64,000 bases of DNA from Cellvibrio sp. KY-GH-1 (GTDB taxonomy: Bacteria; Pseudomonadota; Gammaproteobacteria; Pseudomonadales; Cellvibrionaceae), in assembly GCF_008806975.1 (NCBI RefSeq), contig NZ_CP031728.1, positions 1,488,001 through 1,552,000 on the forward strand, in the 5' to 3' direction. Shown one piece after another: positions 25,428 to 35,134 of this stretch. The translations under genes were made by a program, and so were the position numbers. The number at the start of each line of letters is the position of its first letter. Position 1 is the stretch's first letter. The notes beneath the pieces are model-generated. The model made no database searches and was not told the origin of the DNA. It saw only the letters and a program-made list of their open reading frames with translations.

Positions 25428-26975
25428 TTATGGGTACCCGCTGGCGGGATACCTTGCCCTTATCGCCTTGGCTCGCTCGGTAATCGCGCTACGTTTTGCC
25501 TCGCTCTGTGCATCCAGATGTTTTACCTGCAACGCCAAACGCGGGTGATGCGCAAAGCGCTGGCGATGTCGCGCAAGAAACTCCCAATATAAGGTAGTAA
25601 ATGGGCAGGCTTTGTCGGTTTCAGCATCATCCGGCTTGTAACAGCACTGATCGCAATAGTTGCTCATTTTTGCGATGTATCGACCAGTTGCTATATAGGG
25701 CTTGGACGCCATTATGCCAGCATCAGCGTATTGACTCATCCCCAAAACATTAGGCAATTCAACCCACTCGACGGCATCTACATACATTGCGAGATACCAA
25801 CTATGTACTTGGCGCGGCTGGGTTTGCCACAAGAGGGCGAATAAACCCGTGACCATCAAGCGCTGAATGTGATGACCGTAGCCATGCTCCAACACTTGAC
25901 CAAGACTTTGGGCGAGGCAATTCATATCCACCGCGCCGGTCCAATAAAAATCCGGCAGGTTGTTTTGGGCATCGAGCGCATTCATTTGCAACCAATCCGG
26001 CATAAAACTCCAGTAAAGCCCACGCACATACTCACGCCAACCGAGGATCTGACGAATAAAACCTTCCGCTGCGTTTAACGGTACCTGGCCCTCTTTATAG
26101 GCTTGCTCGGCCGCCCTGATTACTTCCCACGGCGATAAGAGTTTCAGGTTAAGCGCCGCCGACAAGCGCGAGTGATGCAACCAGGGCTCCTGCGTCCACA
26201 TCGCATCCTGATAAGTTCCAAATAGCGGCAGTTGATGATGAATGAAAAATTCCAATAATTGCAGGGCGTGTAAGCGAGTCACGGGCCAACCGAAACTGAG
26301 TATTTTCCCCGGATGACCTGGAAAGTTTTCGTCTACCCGCGATTGAACCTCGCGCGTTATCTCATCGGCAACAAACATCAACTCCGGCTCCCTGAAACCA
26401 GGGCCGCGCGGACCAAAGGCGGCGCGATTCTCCTGATCGTAATTCCAATCCCCGCCTACAGGTACGCCACCATGCATCAAAATACCGGTACGTTTGCGTA
26501 ATTGGCGATACCAATATTCCATGCGCAGCTGCCGTTTTCCCTGTTGCCACGCGGTAAACTCGCCTGGTTTGGCAATAAAGTGGTTATCTGGCAATACCTC
26601 TAGGGGCAATCCTCTATCTGCCGCGAAGGCTTTCAACTGTTGCAACACGCGGTATTCCCCGGGCAACACTACCCGCAAACGCCGCGGCGTGTAGTGGCTC
26701 AAACAATCGCCAAGTGCATCGACAAACCGCCCAAACCCCTGCTGCAGAAAGTAGTAATTTAAGGGAAGTTGGCGGGCATGCAGCTCCTGCGCAAAGTGGC
26801 GCATGGCAGACAAAAACATCACGCTGCGCTGCTTATTCGACATTACATGTTGGCTCTCCTCAGCGACCTCGGCCATCCATAACAGATCCTGGTTCGGATC
26901 GAACCCGTCAAACAGAAGGCTGTCGCTATTGAGTTGGTCACCCAAAATCAAGCAAAGATTACGAATCGGTTTCAT
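25428..26975 (-). CDS. FeS-type photolyase/cryptochrome-like protein (PhrB/CryB group)
   Basis: 515 residues from ATG 26975, which overlaps the stop of the upstream DUF2256 gene in an ATGA arrangement; this fixes the start (a frame to 27092 exists but would run over that gene). Sequence starts [16 protein letters not shown], the usual opening of the deoxyribodipyrimidine photolyase-related family. C-terminal cysteines in CDQCCYKP and KACPF, plus an earlier MNCLAQ Cys, match the four ligands of the [4Fe-4S] cluster of bacterial 6-4 photolyases. The protein should bind FAD and repair UV photoproducts or act as a light sensor. Followed by the DUF2058 gene. Confidence 0.88.
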   Translation of the reverse strand: MKPIRNLCLILGDQLNSDSLLFDGFDPNQDLLWMAEVAEESQHVMSNKQRSVMFLSAMRHFAQELHARQLPLNYYFLQQGFGRFVDALGDCLSHYTPRRLRVVLPGEYRVLQQLKAFAADRGLPLEVLPDNHFIAKPGEFTAWQQGKRQLRMEYWYRQLRKRTGILMHGGVPVGGDWNYDQENRAAFGPRGPGFREPELMFVADEITREVQSRVDENFPGHPGKILSFGWPVTRLHALQLLEFFIHHQLPLFGTYQDAMWTQEPWLHHSRLSAALNLKLLSPWEVIRAAEQAYKEGQVPLNAAEGFIRQILGWREYVRGLYWSFMPDWLQMNALDAQNNLPDFYWTGAVDMNCLAQSLGQVLEHGYGHHIQRLMVTGLFALLWQTQPRQVHSWYLAMYVDAVEWVELPNVLGMSQYADAGIMASKPYIATGRYIAKMSNYCDQCCYKPDDAETDKACPFTTLYWEFLARHRQRFAHHPRLALQVKHLDAQSEAKRSAITERAKAIRARYPASGYP

Positions 26976-27121
26976 CGGGATACCCCGCGCGTGCGGGCTG
27001 CGCTCCCACAAGCCTTCGAGCAATAACGCACTTGCGCCCAATCCCTCTCCCATTTCTTTCTCCATGAAAAAGGCCGCTGACAGTAGATGCATATTTTTTG
27101 AGGAAGATTTTCTTTTTTCAT
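26972..27121 (-). CDS. DUF2256 small zinc-finger protein
   Basis: About 49 residues from ATG 27121 (27160 is an alternative that adds a non-conserved leader). The sequence [20 protein letters not shown]...YCSKAC is the DUF2256 pattern, with C-x2-C and C-x3-C pairs able to bind zinc. The stop overlaps the photolyase start as ATGA, so translation is likely coupled. The pairing of DUF2256 with FeS-type photolyases is common in my knowledge of genomes; the molecular role is unknown. The gene is easy to miss because it is very short and partly overlaps another frame. Confidence 0.8.
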   Translation of the reverse strand: MKKENLPQKICIYCQRPFSWRKKWERDWAQVRYCSKACGSAARTRGVSR

Positions 27122-27210
27122 TTCAGAAGATCGCGATTGAGATAATCCATAAATACGCATAAACCCATGACTGGTATCATTCGCGCAACCAAATTAATGC
27201 CTAAATCACC

Positions 27211-28353
27211 ATGCACTCACTTAATCCAAAATCCTGGGATATTTTTTGCCGTGTTATCGATAACTATGGCGATATTGGCGTTTGCTGGCGCCTTGCCCGC
27301 CAATTAGCAAACGAGTACCAGCAACAGGTTCGCCTCTGGGTGGATGATTTGGAAGCGCTCATTCGCATCTGGCCGGATGCCCTTCCGCTGGATCACCAGC
27401 AACTAGCTAATGTAGAAGTTCGTCAATGGCCAGTCGCATTTCCTGCGGATACCGCTGTTGCCCAGGTCGTGATCGAGGCTTTTGCCTGCGATATTCCCGA
27501 TGCTTACTTGGAGGCCATGGCAAAACACAAACGTGCAGGCTCAGCGCCGCTGTGGATCAATCTGGAATACCTTAGTGCTGAGACCTGGGTGGAGGAGTGC
27601 CATGGAATGACGTCAATACATCCCTCCACCGGTCTGAAGAAGACCTTCTTTTTCCCCGGATTTACCGCCAAAACAGGTGGGTTACTGCGCGAGCAACATT
27701 TAATATCGGATCGAGATAACTTTGATAAGCGTTTATTTCTTAAGCAATTAAGTATCACCCAACGCGAAAACACACTGCTAATTTCTCTGTTTGCTTATGA
27801 GAATTCCGCCGTGGGTTCGCTATTAGATGGTTGGATTAACTCGCCTCTACCGATTCACTGCCTGGTGCCCCACGGAAAGATACTTACCAGTATCAATCTA
27901 CACACCGGAATCGAACTGGCACCGAACAAACCTTTTATCCAGGGCAACCTGCGCTTGGAAGTCATCCCTTTTCTAACGCAGCTTCAGTACGACCAATTGC
28001 TCTGGATCTGTGACATCAACTTTGTACGAGGGGAAGACTCGTTCGTACGGGCGCAATGGGCGGGTAAACCCTTTGTCTGGCATATATATCCTCAGGAAGA
28101 ACAGGCACATCTGGTGAAACTGGATGCTTTTTTAGACAAGTTGTTGGCTGGGCAAAACCAGGAGTTCGCCAGTCAAATACGCGAAACCTGGCATCATTGG
28201 AATGAATCCAAGGCGATGCGCGATTACTGGCCGGAGCTGCTCGCCCATTTCTCCGAGTGGCAGCAGGCCTGCAAAGATTGGCATCAGCTGTTAACGCAGC
28301 AGCCAGATCTGGCAAGCCAGCTGCTAACTTTGGCTGATAAACCAGCGCTATAA
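27211..28353 (+). CDS. earP: EF-P arginine 32 rhamnosyltransferase
   Basis: 380 residues. The N-terminal [24 protein letters not shown] is a diagnostic EarP motif, and [19 protein letters not shown] and the C-terminal [28 protein letters not shown] block carry the TDP-rhamnose and catalytic residues of the GT-B fold. EarP transfers rhamnose from TDP-rhamnose onto Arg32 of elongation factor P, which is needed for translation of polyproline stretches. The efp gene lies immediately downstream on the same strand and has an Arg at position 32, as expected. Transcribed divergently from the DUF2256/photolyase pair. Confidence 0.95.
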   Translation: MHSLNPKSWDIFCRVIDNYGDIGVCWRLARQLANEYQQQVRLWVDDLEALIRIWPDALPLDHQQLANVEVRQWPVAFPADTAVAQVVIEAFACDIPDAYLEAMAKHKRAGSAPLWINLEYLSAETWVEECHGMTSIHPSTGLKKTFFFPGFTAKTGGLLREQHLISDRDNFDKRLFLKQLSITQRENTLLISLFAYENSAVGSLLDGWINSPLPIHCLVPHGKILTSINLHTGIELAPNKPFIQGNLRLEVIPFLTQLQYDQLLWICDINFVRGEDSFVRAQWAGKPFVWHIYPQEEQAHLVKLDAFLDKLLAGQNQEFASQIRETWHHWNESKAMRDYWPELLAHFSEWQQACKDWHQLLTQQPDLASQLLTLADKPAL

Positions 28354-28489
28354 AAAACCACTACAGAAAAGCCGCAAACAACTGTATAGTAGCGCGCCGA
28401 TTTCAAACCCTCGGGAAACCTGGCGGTGCGCGCAGCGCTTGGGTCTGGGTCTCCCGCATCACCTTAACTATTGCAGACTGGGATTTACC

Positions 28490-29050
28490 ATGAAAATTGC
28501 ACAAGACTGCCGCGCTGGCAACGTTGTTATGATCGACGGCTCACCTTGGGTTATTCAAAAAGCGGAATACAACAAATCTGGCCGTAACGCCGCTGTTGTA
28601 AAGATGAAGCTGAAAAACCTGCTCAACGGAATCAACACCGAAACCGTATACCGCGCTGACGACAAGTTTGAAGACATCCAATTGGATCGTAAAGAAGTAA
28701 CCTACTCTTACTACGCTGATCCAATGTACGTATTCATGGACCCAGAGTTCAACCAATTCGAAGTTACCGGCGAAGAGCTGGGTGACCTGCTGCCATGGAT
28801 CGAAGACGGCATGGAAGATATCTGTGATGCGGTATTCTACGAAGGCAAAGTAATTTCTGTTACTCCACCAAACGCTATTACTCGCGAAGTGGTTTACACC
28901 GAACCAGCAGTTCGTGGCGATACCTCAGGTAAAGTAATGAAGACTGCTAAACTCAAGAACGGCACTGAATTGCAAGTTGCTGCTTTCGTTGAGATCGGCC
29001 AAAAGATCATCATCGACGCTCGCACCGGCGAATACAAATCTCGCGCTTAA
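28490..29050 (+). CDS. efp: Elongation factor P
   Basis: 186 residues from ATG 28490; an in-frame start at 28439 would add 17 non-conserved residues. EF-P enters the ribosomal E site and relieves stalling at polyproline. The modification loop reads [11 protein letters not shown] with Arg32 at the tip, placing this protein in the arginine (EarP-rhamnosylated) class and not the lysine class. The C-terminal [25 protein letters not shown] is typical. Transcribed 137 bases after earP with a strong terminator after the stop. Codon use appears strongly biased, fitting an abundant protein. Confidence 0.97.
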   Translation: MKIAQDCRAGNVVMIDGSPWVIQKAEYNKSGRNAAVVKMKLKNLLNGINTETVYRADDKFEDIQLDRKEVTYSYYADPMYVFMDPEFNQFEVTGEELGDLLPWIEDGMEDICDAVFYEGKVISVTPPNAITREVVYTEPAVRGDTSGKVMKTAKLKNGTELQVAAFVEIGQKIIIDARTGEYKSRA

Positions 29051-29071
29051 TCGCGGATTAGTAACACAATT

Positions 29072-29099
29072 AAAAATGGCGCCTCCGGGCGCCATTTTT
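29072..29099 (+). terminator. efp terminator
   Basis: Arms AAAAATGGCGCC / GGCGCCATTTTT with a 4-base loop and a T-run, 21 bases past the efp stop. It is symmetrical enough to act in both directions. Confidence 0.9.
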
Positions 29100-29301
29100 G
29101 CTTCTGCTTCTCGCTAGTTCATTTCTCTTCTTTTTTATTTCTCTTTGTTTTTATCTCGTTTCGTCGCATTTAATCCGTTCCGCCATCCGCAATAATTCGC
29201 AACAAATCATCAACGATACTGAACTATTCCTGCCCTTGAGTTTCTATGTGGAGTGCTAACCACAGCATCAGGACCTCACACTAACCGCTACAGGAACAGC
29301 C

Positions 29302-30087
29302 ATGCGCACCAATCCCCTTCGACGAATTTCCAGTTTAATCGGTTTACTCATCACTGCACTTGCCAGCCCGGTTATCCATGCCGACGGTTTAAACGATTTA
29401 CAACAAGCGCTCAAAAACTTTAAACAAACATCTCCTTTCTGCGCACAGGTAAACGCCAGCCTGCAAAGCAGCAATGGGGAAGAAAATAAAGATCGACAGG
29501 AAAGCAACAAAGAAGGTCACACGCAATTTACATTGGAACAAAATCAATCCGGATTGCAAATCAGCTACCCCAGTGAATTGTTGAGTATCATCGATAAGGA
29601 AACGCAACTCAAAAAACAAAACCCACAATCTCCCACACCAACTACCAATGCAATGAACCGTTTTAAATATGCCGAGTTCAGCACCCTATTTAACCCGGTG
29701 CGCGACATTGAAGATGATCTGCATAAAGCCACATTAGTTAAAGAGGAAGCGCTTACCTTTCAGGGCCAACCTGCCCGTTTGTTGCACCTGCAAATTCCTT
29801 TGGAAAAACTAAGTGAGGATGAGCGAAAAAACCTTAAAAAGTATCACACGGATGTAAAAATCTGGATCAACGAACAAGGCATTCCCCTTGCGAGTCGCTC
29901 GACCGGCAAAGGCTCGGGCAGATTTGCCCTTGTGATTGGGTTTGACTTTCACTTTGATGTTGAAAAATCCTATATCACCAAGGGTGACCGATTACTGGTC
30001 AGTAAACTCACCTCAACATCCAACAGCAACGGTGCAGGCATGCATGAGAATGAAACCATTAACGCCAATTTGAAATTGATAAATTAG
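29302..30087 (+). CDS. Exported protein of unknown function
   Basis: 261 residues. A signal peptide ends near residue 27 (ALASPVIHA-D). The mature protein starts with an amphipathic helix (LNDLQQALKNFKQTSPF), a single Cys-Ala region, and then beta-rich segments (FRFKYAEF..., HLQIPLEKL, DVKIWINEQGIPLASRS). The layout, a helix followed by beta strands ending in a comparison of pre- and post-treatment values, slightly resembles lipoprotein-carrier folds but no motif is diagnostic. Followed 27 bases later by an NTF2-like gene on the same strand, perhaps an operon. Confidence 0.6.
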   Translation: MRTNPLRRISSLIGLLITALASPVIHADGLNDLQQALKNFKQTSPFCAQVNASLQSSNGEENKDRQESNKEGHTQFTLEQNQSGLQISYPSELLSIIDKETQLKKQNPQSPTPTTNAMNRFKYAEFSTLFNPVRDIEDDLHKATLVKEEALTFQGQPARLLHLQIPLEKLSEDERKNLKKYHTDVKIWINEQGIPLASRSTGKGSGRFALVIGFDFHFDVEKSYITKGDRLLVSKLTSTSNSNGAGMHENETINANLKLIN

Positions 30088-30114
30088 CACCACACTCAGA
30101 TTAAGGAGAACTTT

Positions 30115-30621
30115 ATGTCAATAAAACGTTTATCAATTTCAACACTTGCGCCACTTACTGCGCTCGCTCTACTACTTTTCCCCGAGCTTACGTACGCGCA
30201 AGAACCTGTTTCTGCGAATAGCAACCATACAGCGCTATTAGCCAGTAACGATCCACAATTAGCGGCCAATAAAAAACTGGTTTATGATTTTTGGAGGGAG
30301 GTATTCGAGGGAGGCCATCTGGACTTAGCGCCCAATTACCTCACCGAAAACTATATTCAGCACAACCCTAACGTTGCAACCGGCCGCAAAGCCTTTGTCG
30401 AGTTTTTCGCTAAATTTAAAAAGCCAAAACCTATCGCGGCGCAAATTGAAGGTCCGCTAGTATCGATAATCGCAGAAAGAGACCTGGTGATACTGACGTT
30501 TGTTAAGGAGCATACAGATCCTAAAGATCCAACCATAAAATACACCACCAGCTGGTTTGATCAATTTCGCATTGAAAACGGCAAGATCGCCGAACACTGG
30601 GACCCAGCAACTCGTCAATAG
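30115..30621 (+). CDS. Exported SnoaL/NTF2-like protein
   Basis: 168 residues with AAGGAG upstream and a signal peptide (about 1-28, ending TYAQ). The mature domain is a SnoaL-like NTF2 fold: KKLVYDFWREVFEGGHLDLAPNYLTENYIQHNPNVATGRKAF, and the late TSWFDQFRIENGKIAEHWDP. Such small cone-shaped proteins bind or isomerise small hydrophobic ligands; the substrate is unknown. Preceded by an exported protein gene and followed by a terminator hairpin. Confidence 0.8.
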   Translation: MSIKRLSISTLAPLTALALLLFPELTYAQEPVSANSNHTALLASNDPQLAANKKLVYDFWREVFEGGHLDLAPNYLTENYIQHNPNVATGRKAFVEFFAKFKKPKPIAAQIEGPLVSIIAERDLVILTFVKEHTDPKDPTIKYTTSWFDQFRIENGKIAEHWDPATRQ

Positions 30622-30649
30622 CGGTCCACACTCCGCCAACCTGCCTAAC

Positions 30650-30677
30650 GATAAGCGGCAAATTGCCGCTTATCTTT
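30650..30677 (+). terminator. Terminator after the SnoaL-like gene
   Basis: Arms GATAAGCGGCAA (30650-30661) and TTGCCGCTTATC (30663-30674), separated by one base, followed by TTT. It separates the SnoaL-like gene from the next operon. Confidence 0.8.
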
Positions 30678-30756
30678 ATCCATTGCCGCTTGGCATCCAA
30701 TCTACTCCAAATATCAACAGTGCAGGAATATACACTAAAACACCAAGGAGCTAGCT

Positions 30757-32637
30757 ATGCGCTTATTGATCTCACTATTATTCCCACTGCTAATTTGGCC
30801 ATCCATCTCCTACGCAGGAACAGACCCAACACCAAAAACACTAGACGAATTAAAAGGCGCAATAGAACAAATCAGGAAAGAAACCAATACCCCTGCCGTC
30901 GGCATAGCACTGGTTAATAAAGAGGGTCCGCTCTGGGTAGCAGGCCTGGGTGAAGCCGATACCGAAAAACATAACCCTGCCGATGAAAACACATTGTTTC
31001 GCATAGGGTCTGCTTCCAAGATGATCATTGCATTAGCGGCCCTGCAATTAATAGAGGAAGGAAAGTTATCGCTTGATGACAGGCTTGCTGAGCTGGCACC
31101 AGAAATAAAATTCAATAACCCTTGGGAAAACACTAATCCTATAAAAATAGCGCACCTGCTGGAACACACTAGTGGCTGGGACAATACACACCCCAGGGAA
31201 TTAACACTGGAGGTCAATACAAATACCTCCCTGCTCGAAATATTAAATTTCCACCCTCACTCACGTCATTCTCGCTGGGCACCAGGCACTTATATGGCTT
31301 ACAACAATACTGGCCCAGTAGTAGTTGCCTATTTAATTGAAAAAATCAGTGGCCAACCATTTTCTGATTACGTTAAAAATAAAATTTTTACAAACCTTGG
31401 AATGGACTCAACCAGCTATTTCCCGCAAGAAATTCCACCAAACAGCCAAGTCCAACTTTATATGCAAGGAGTGCCAACAGAATTCATGTACGATGCAACC
31501 TGGCCTGCTGGTGCACTGCTTTCATCCCCCAAAGATATGGCTAACTTATTACTATTTTTTGTAGCTGAAGAAAGAAATAAACTTAATATCAGCGATGCAT
31601 CGATAAAAAGGATGGAAACCCCTGGTACAACCAAGGGTGCACAACAGGGCATGAAAACAGGATATTCATTGGGGAATTACACTAGCAGTGATGTCGATCT
31701 GCCAATCTTACTGCATGGGCACAGAGGCACAGTTGCAGGCTCGCTCACCGAATTATTTTATTCGCGCGAACATGGAGTTGGATACGCATTTATGATGAAT
31801 GAAATGAATACAGCCTACCCTCAAATATCCAAATTGCTTCGTATTTACCTGCAACAACATCTATCAGCCACCCTTCTCACAACCGTAAAAAATACTGCTG
31901 AAATTGCCACTCAAATAAACCCCATAAGCGACATTGAAGGTATCTACGCTCCAACAGCCCCTTCATCTGCATATTCCAGCTTTGGTGAACAACTATTTGG
32001 AATGATAAAAATAGTCAACACAGGCAACCAATGGCTACAACAACCTTTTTTAGGTGGCGCTCCACGCTTACTTTCCCCTAAATCCAACCAAACATTTATT
32101 GACCAGGCAACTGGCCAAGATGCGATAGCAGTGATTAGCGCTCCGAGCGATAAAACACAACTGGAGGTAAATGGATATACAGGAAACAATGCCTATCAGA
32201 AAGTATCAGCTGCCAGAGCCTACGGACAATGGATGATCATCACCCTGCTTGTTGTCTGCATTATTATTTACTTTCTGTACATAATAATAAGTACGGCAAA
32301 AAAGTTACTGCGAGTACAACAAAAGACGTCGTTAATCGCTCTTATTTTGCCAGGATTAAGTATTTTATTATTTATCGCTTATTATTACCTTTCAGGAAAA
32401 ATAGCTTATAGTCTGCATGAATTCGGAAAACCAAGCACACTCTCAATTGGTCTTTTGCTAACATCAATCGCTTGGCCTGTGTCTCTTATCTACAACGGTT
32501 TTTTCCTATTCGCCACCAAAATTTATAGGGATACAAAAGTGTTAGCAATAAACACTGCAATACTGATCGCAACCCAAATAGCGCTGTGTACTATCATGGC
32601 ATGCTATGGCCTAATAGCTATACCAACATGGCTTTGA
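30757..32637 (+). CDS. Membrane-anchored serine hydrolase, beta-lactamase fold with four C-terminal helices
   Basis: 626 residues. A signal peptide (about 1-21) leads to a beta-lactamase/class C-like domain with SASK (SxxK nucleophile), YNNTG (YxN) and a late LHGHRGTVAGS block replacing KTG; LLEHTSGW is also typical. The last ~130 residues (from about 490) are four membrane segments, an arrangement seen in a subset of Gram-negative hydrolases. The active domain should face the periplasm. It starts an operon with the sensor kinase (16 bases apart) and response regulator, suggesting it may be linked to, or controlled by, that signalling system. The substrate is unknown. Confidence 0.85.
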   Translation: MRLLISLLFPLLIWPSISYAGTDPTPKTLDELKGAIEQIRKETNTPAVGIALVNKEGPLWVAGLGEADTEKHNPADENTLFRIGSASKMIIALAALQLIEEGKLSLDDRLAELAPEIKFNNPWENTNPIKIAHLLEHTSGWDNTHPRELTLEVNTNTSLLEILNFHPHSRHSRWAPGTYMAYNNTGPVVVAYLIEKISGQPFSDYVKNKIFTNLGMDSTSYFPQEIPPNSQVQLYMQGVPTEFMYDATWPAGALLSSPKDMANLLLFFVAEERNKLNISDASIKRMETPGTTKGAQQGMKTGYSLGNYTSSDVDLPILLHGHRGTVAGSLTELFYSREHGVGYAFMMNEMNTAYPQISKLLRIYLQQHLSATLLTTVKNTAEIATQINPISDIEGIYAPTAPSSAYSSFGEQLFGMIKIVNTGNQWLQQPFLGGAPRLLSPKSNQTFIDQATGQDAIAVISAPSDKTQLEVNGYTGNNAYQKVSAARAYGQWMIITLLVVCIIIYFLYIIISTAKKLLRVQQKTSLIALILPGLSILLFIAYYYLSGKIAYSLHEFGKPSTLSIGLLLTSIAWPVSLIYNGFFLFATKIYRDTKVLAINTAILIATQIALCTIMACYGLIAIPTWL

Positions 32638-32653
32638 AATAAATAGTCACCCT

Positions 32654-33760
32654 ATGAAAAAGATTGAAGTCTTTCGTTTTATTCCCCAACAGAAGGAGTT
32701 TTGGCTATATCACTGCCTGGGTTGCCTGGCAGTGATTGCATTCAATCGATTTATCGCCGCCTCCGATGACCGAAACAACCTTGCGGAGCTAACAGCACAA
32801 GCTGTATGGTTTCCATTATTTACATTGAGCTTTCTGTATTATCGCTATGAATACAAAAAAAGAGCCACTTCATTTTTCCCACAATGGAAAGTTAGCATTA
32901 TATCCATAGGATTTAGCCTACTATTCTCTGTCGTTGTTAGCTTCTTTATGCTGGTAAGTGCCTATCAATTTATCACCGCAGAAGAAATAAGCAACACACT
33001 GGAAACCGCTAACGAAAGCTCTGCCATAAAATTCTTTTTTAAACTGCTGTTAAACAATAGTATTTTTAACTTTATTTTATTGTTTGCATGGACGCAATCC
33101 TATAACAACATAATGGCAAACCGTAAAATTCGCGAAAATGAAATGCTCAATTTAAGGCTACAAAACAGCTTGAAAGACGCCCAGCTATCCAACCTCTCCA
33201 ATCAATTAAACCCGCATTTTTTATTCAATGCCCTGAATAATATTCGCTTCACAATTTATGAAGACCAACACAAAGCCGACCGAATGCTTACTGCGCTGGC
33301 CGACATACTGCGCTATTCCCTTGAATCAAGCCAACACCCTAAAGTGAGACTTGAGCAAGAACTGGAAATCGTTGAACGCTACATCGACATTATTAAGATT
33401 CAAATGGAAGAACGATTGGGCTTTAGTCTTGATATTCCAGAAACCGTAACACACTATTTGATTCCACCAATGCTGCTGCAATTGCTGATTGAGAACGCCA
33501 TAAAGCATGGGATAGATAACCTTCGTACAGGCGGAATAGTCGCGGTAAAAGCAGAACTACATCAGCAAACGCTGATTCTTCACCTCACCAATAGCGCACC
33601 AGACGATATAGATAAGCCAGCACATACGATGGGCATAGGATTAAATAACATTAAGCAACGCCTGTTTTTACTCTACGGCGAACGCGCGAGCTTCCAGGCC
33701 ATGCAACAAAATTCTGAATTTAAAGTTACTATTTCCATCCCCTGCGAGCAGGAAACCTAA
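32654..33760 (+). CDS. LytS-family sensor histidine kinase
   Basis: 368 residues. Four membrane segments lie in the first ~160 residues, without a recognisable extracytoplasmic domain. The cytoplasmic part has the HPK family His-kinase box LNPHFLFNALNNI (phospho-acceptor His), followed by the ATPase N-box LLIENAIKHG and G-box MGIGLNNIKQRL. This is the LytS/YehU type that pairs with LytTR regulators. The gene is 16 bases downstream of the hydrolase and 2 bases upstream of the response regulator, so the three are one operon. Confidence 0.92.
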   Translation: MKKIEVFRFIPQQKEFWLYHCLGCLAVIAFNRFIAASDDRNNLAELTAQAVWFPLFTLSFLYYRYEYKKRATSFFPQWKVSIISIGFSLLFSVVVSFFMLVSAYQFITAEEISNTLETANESSAIKFFFKLLLNNSIFNFILLFAWTQSYNNIMANRKIRENEMLNLRLQNSLKDAQLSNLSNQLNPHFLFNALNNIRFTIYEDQHKADRMLTALADILRYSLESSQHPKVRLEQELEIVERYIDIIKIQMEERLGFSLDIPETVTHYLIPPMLLQLLIENAIKHGIDNLRTGGIVAVKAELHQQTLILHLTNSAPDDIDKPAHTMGIGLNNIKQRLFLLYGERASFQAMQQNSEFKVTISIPCEQET

Positions 33761-33762
33761 CC

Positions 33763-34473
33763 ATGAAAGCGTTGGTAGTTGAAGATTCCCGTATCGCCCG
33801 AGAAGGGCTGGTACGCATGCTAAAAAAATATCCTGCTTTAGACATTATTGGTGAGGCAGATCATTCGGAAACAGCATTGCAACTCATTGAGCAATCGCAT
33901 CCAGAGGTTATCTTTCTGGATATACACATGCCCGGAGAATCCGGTTTTGAGCTACTGGAAAAGCTGGATTACAGCCCACGCATTATTTTCACCACAGCCT
34001 ACTCTGAATACGCGATTAAATCGTTTGATTTCCATACCATCGATTACCTGCTGAAACCAATCAGCCACGAGCGATTGGAACAGGCTATCACCAAACTAAT
34101 GTCGAGCGAAAAAGCAGAATCCGAACAAAAACAGCTACTGGAGATGAATCACAAGATTTTTGTGAAAGATGGCGAGCACTGTCATTTAGTGACGCTGGAC
34201 TCCATACGATATTTTGAAAGCTGCAAAAATCACGTACGGATACTTTTTAATGATAAATCAGCCTTCATCAAAAAGCCGCTCAATCAAATAGAAGAGCGGC
34301 TGCCGAGAAAGTTCTTCTTTCGGGCGAACCGCCAATACATAGTAAATTTACACGCAATTATAAATATCGAAGAAGGTGTTCATGATGGTTATCTGGTCAC
34401 CATGAACGATGGAAAGGAAATTGAAATTTCTCGTCGCCAAGCGAGCGACCTTAAAGAGCTACTGAGTCTTTAG
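33763..34473 (+). CDS. LytTR-family response regulator
   Basis: 236 residues. The N-terminal receiver has the acidic pair near residue 7 (VVEDS) and the phospho-acceptor Asp in FLDIHMPGESGF, plus the conserved Lys in LLKP. The C-terminal LytTR DNA-binding domain runs from about 135 (RYFESCKNHVRIL, RQYIVNLHAI, ISRRQASDLKELL). It is a transcription regulator whose partner is the adjacent LytS-type kinase. A 6-base gap separates it from the convergent msrQ gene with no terminator visible. Confidence 0.92.
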   Translation: MKALVVEDSRIAREGLVRMLKKYPALDIIGEADHSETALQLIEQSHPEVIFLDIHMPGESGFELLEKLDYSPRIIFTTAYSEYAIKSFDFHTIDYLLKPISHERLEQAITKLMSSEKAESEQKQLLEMNHKIFVKDGEHCHLVTLDSIRYFESCKNHVRILFNDKSAFIKKPLNQIEERLPRKFFFRANRQYIVNLHAIINIEEGVHDGYLVTMNDGKEIEISRRQASDLKELLSL

Positions 34474-34479
34474 GTATAT

Positions 34480-35070
34480 TTATTTACGCGATACCCAATA
34501 CAGCCTGGGAACAAATAACAACACTAAAATTACACCAAACAACACCGCCTCAAAATAACTGGATCGCACCTGCATAAACACATGCACCCATCCTAATATT
34601 GCGATGAGATAAATGGACTTATGTAATTTACCCCATTTTTTCCCCAAGCGACGCATCATTGCCTGCGTGGATGTAACACCTAGCGCAATTAGTAAAATTA
34701 CCGCCGGAATAGTCACAAGGATATACGGGCGCTCAACGAGCTCTTTACCAAAGCGGGTGAAATCCAGACCTAAAATAAACACCAAAAATGCAAGTACGTG
34801 CAGTAAGGCATAAAACAAACTGAACAACCCTAACATACGCCTGTGCACTTGCAGCCAACGCAAGTGAACTTTTCTGAAATTGATTAGGCGGCGCAACGGC
34901 GTCACCGCCAACGTAATAAATAAAAAGTAGATGGTCCATTCACCGGTAAATAACACGATGGTTTTTGCCGGATCAGCACCCAGTTGATTTACCAGGGTTT
35001 TATAGACAATAAATACCAATGGAAGCAACGCAAGAAAAAAAATAAGGACTCGGCGCCATAGGACGGGCAT
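34480..35070 (-). CDS. msrQ: Haem-binding membrane subunit of the MsrPQ methionine sulfoxide reductase
   Basis: 196 residues with five to six membrane segments and conserved His residues (HLRWLQVHRRMLG, YALLHVLAF, KLHKSIYL, WVHVFMQ) that bind haem b. MsrQ passes electrons from the quinone pool or flavin to MsrP, which repairs oxidised methionines in periplasmic proteins. msrP lies just upstream on the same strand, 64 bases away, the usual operon order. Confidence 0.93.
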   Translation of the reverse strand: MPVLWRRVLIFFLALLPLVFIVYKTLVNQLGADPAKTIVLFTGEWTIYFLFITLAVTPLRRLINFRKVHLRWLQVHRRMLGLFSLFYALLHVLAFLVFILGLDFTRFGKELVERPYILVTIPAVILLIALGVTSTQAMMRRLGKKWGKLHKSIYLIAILGWVHVFMQVRSSYFEAVLFGVILVLLFVPRLYWVSRK

Positions 35071-35134
35071 GATAAATTATCCGGAAGGTAGAATTGCGCG
35101 GGCAATTACGCAAGCATCACGCGCCACTTAAGAC

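Noticed and set aside
29101..29165. Pyrimidine-rich tract downstream of efp as a regulatory RNA
   Set aside because: No stable structure, promoter or terminator is visible beyond the efp terminator itself.
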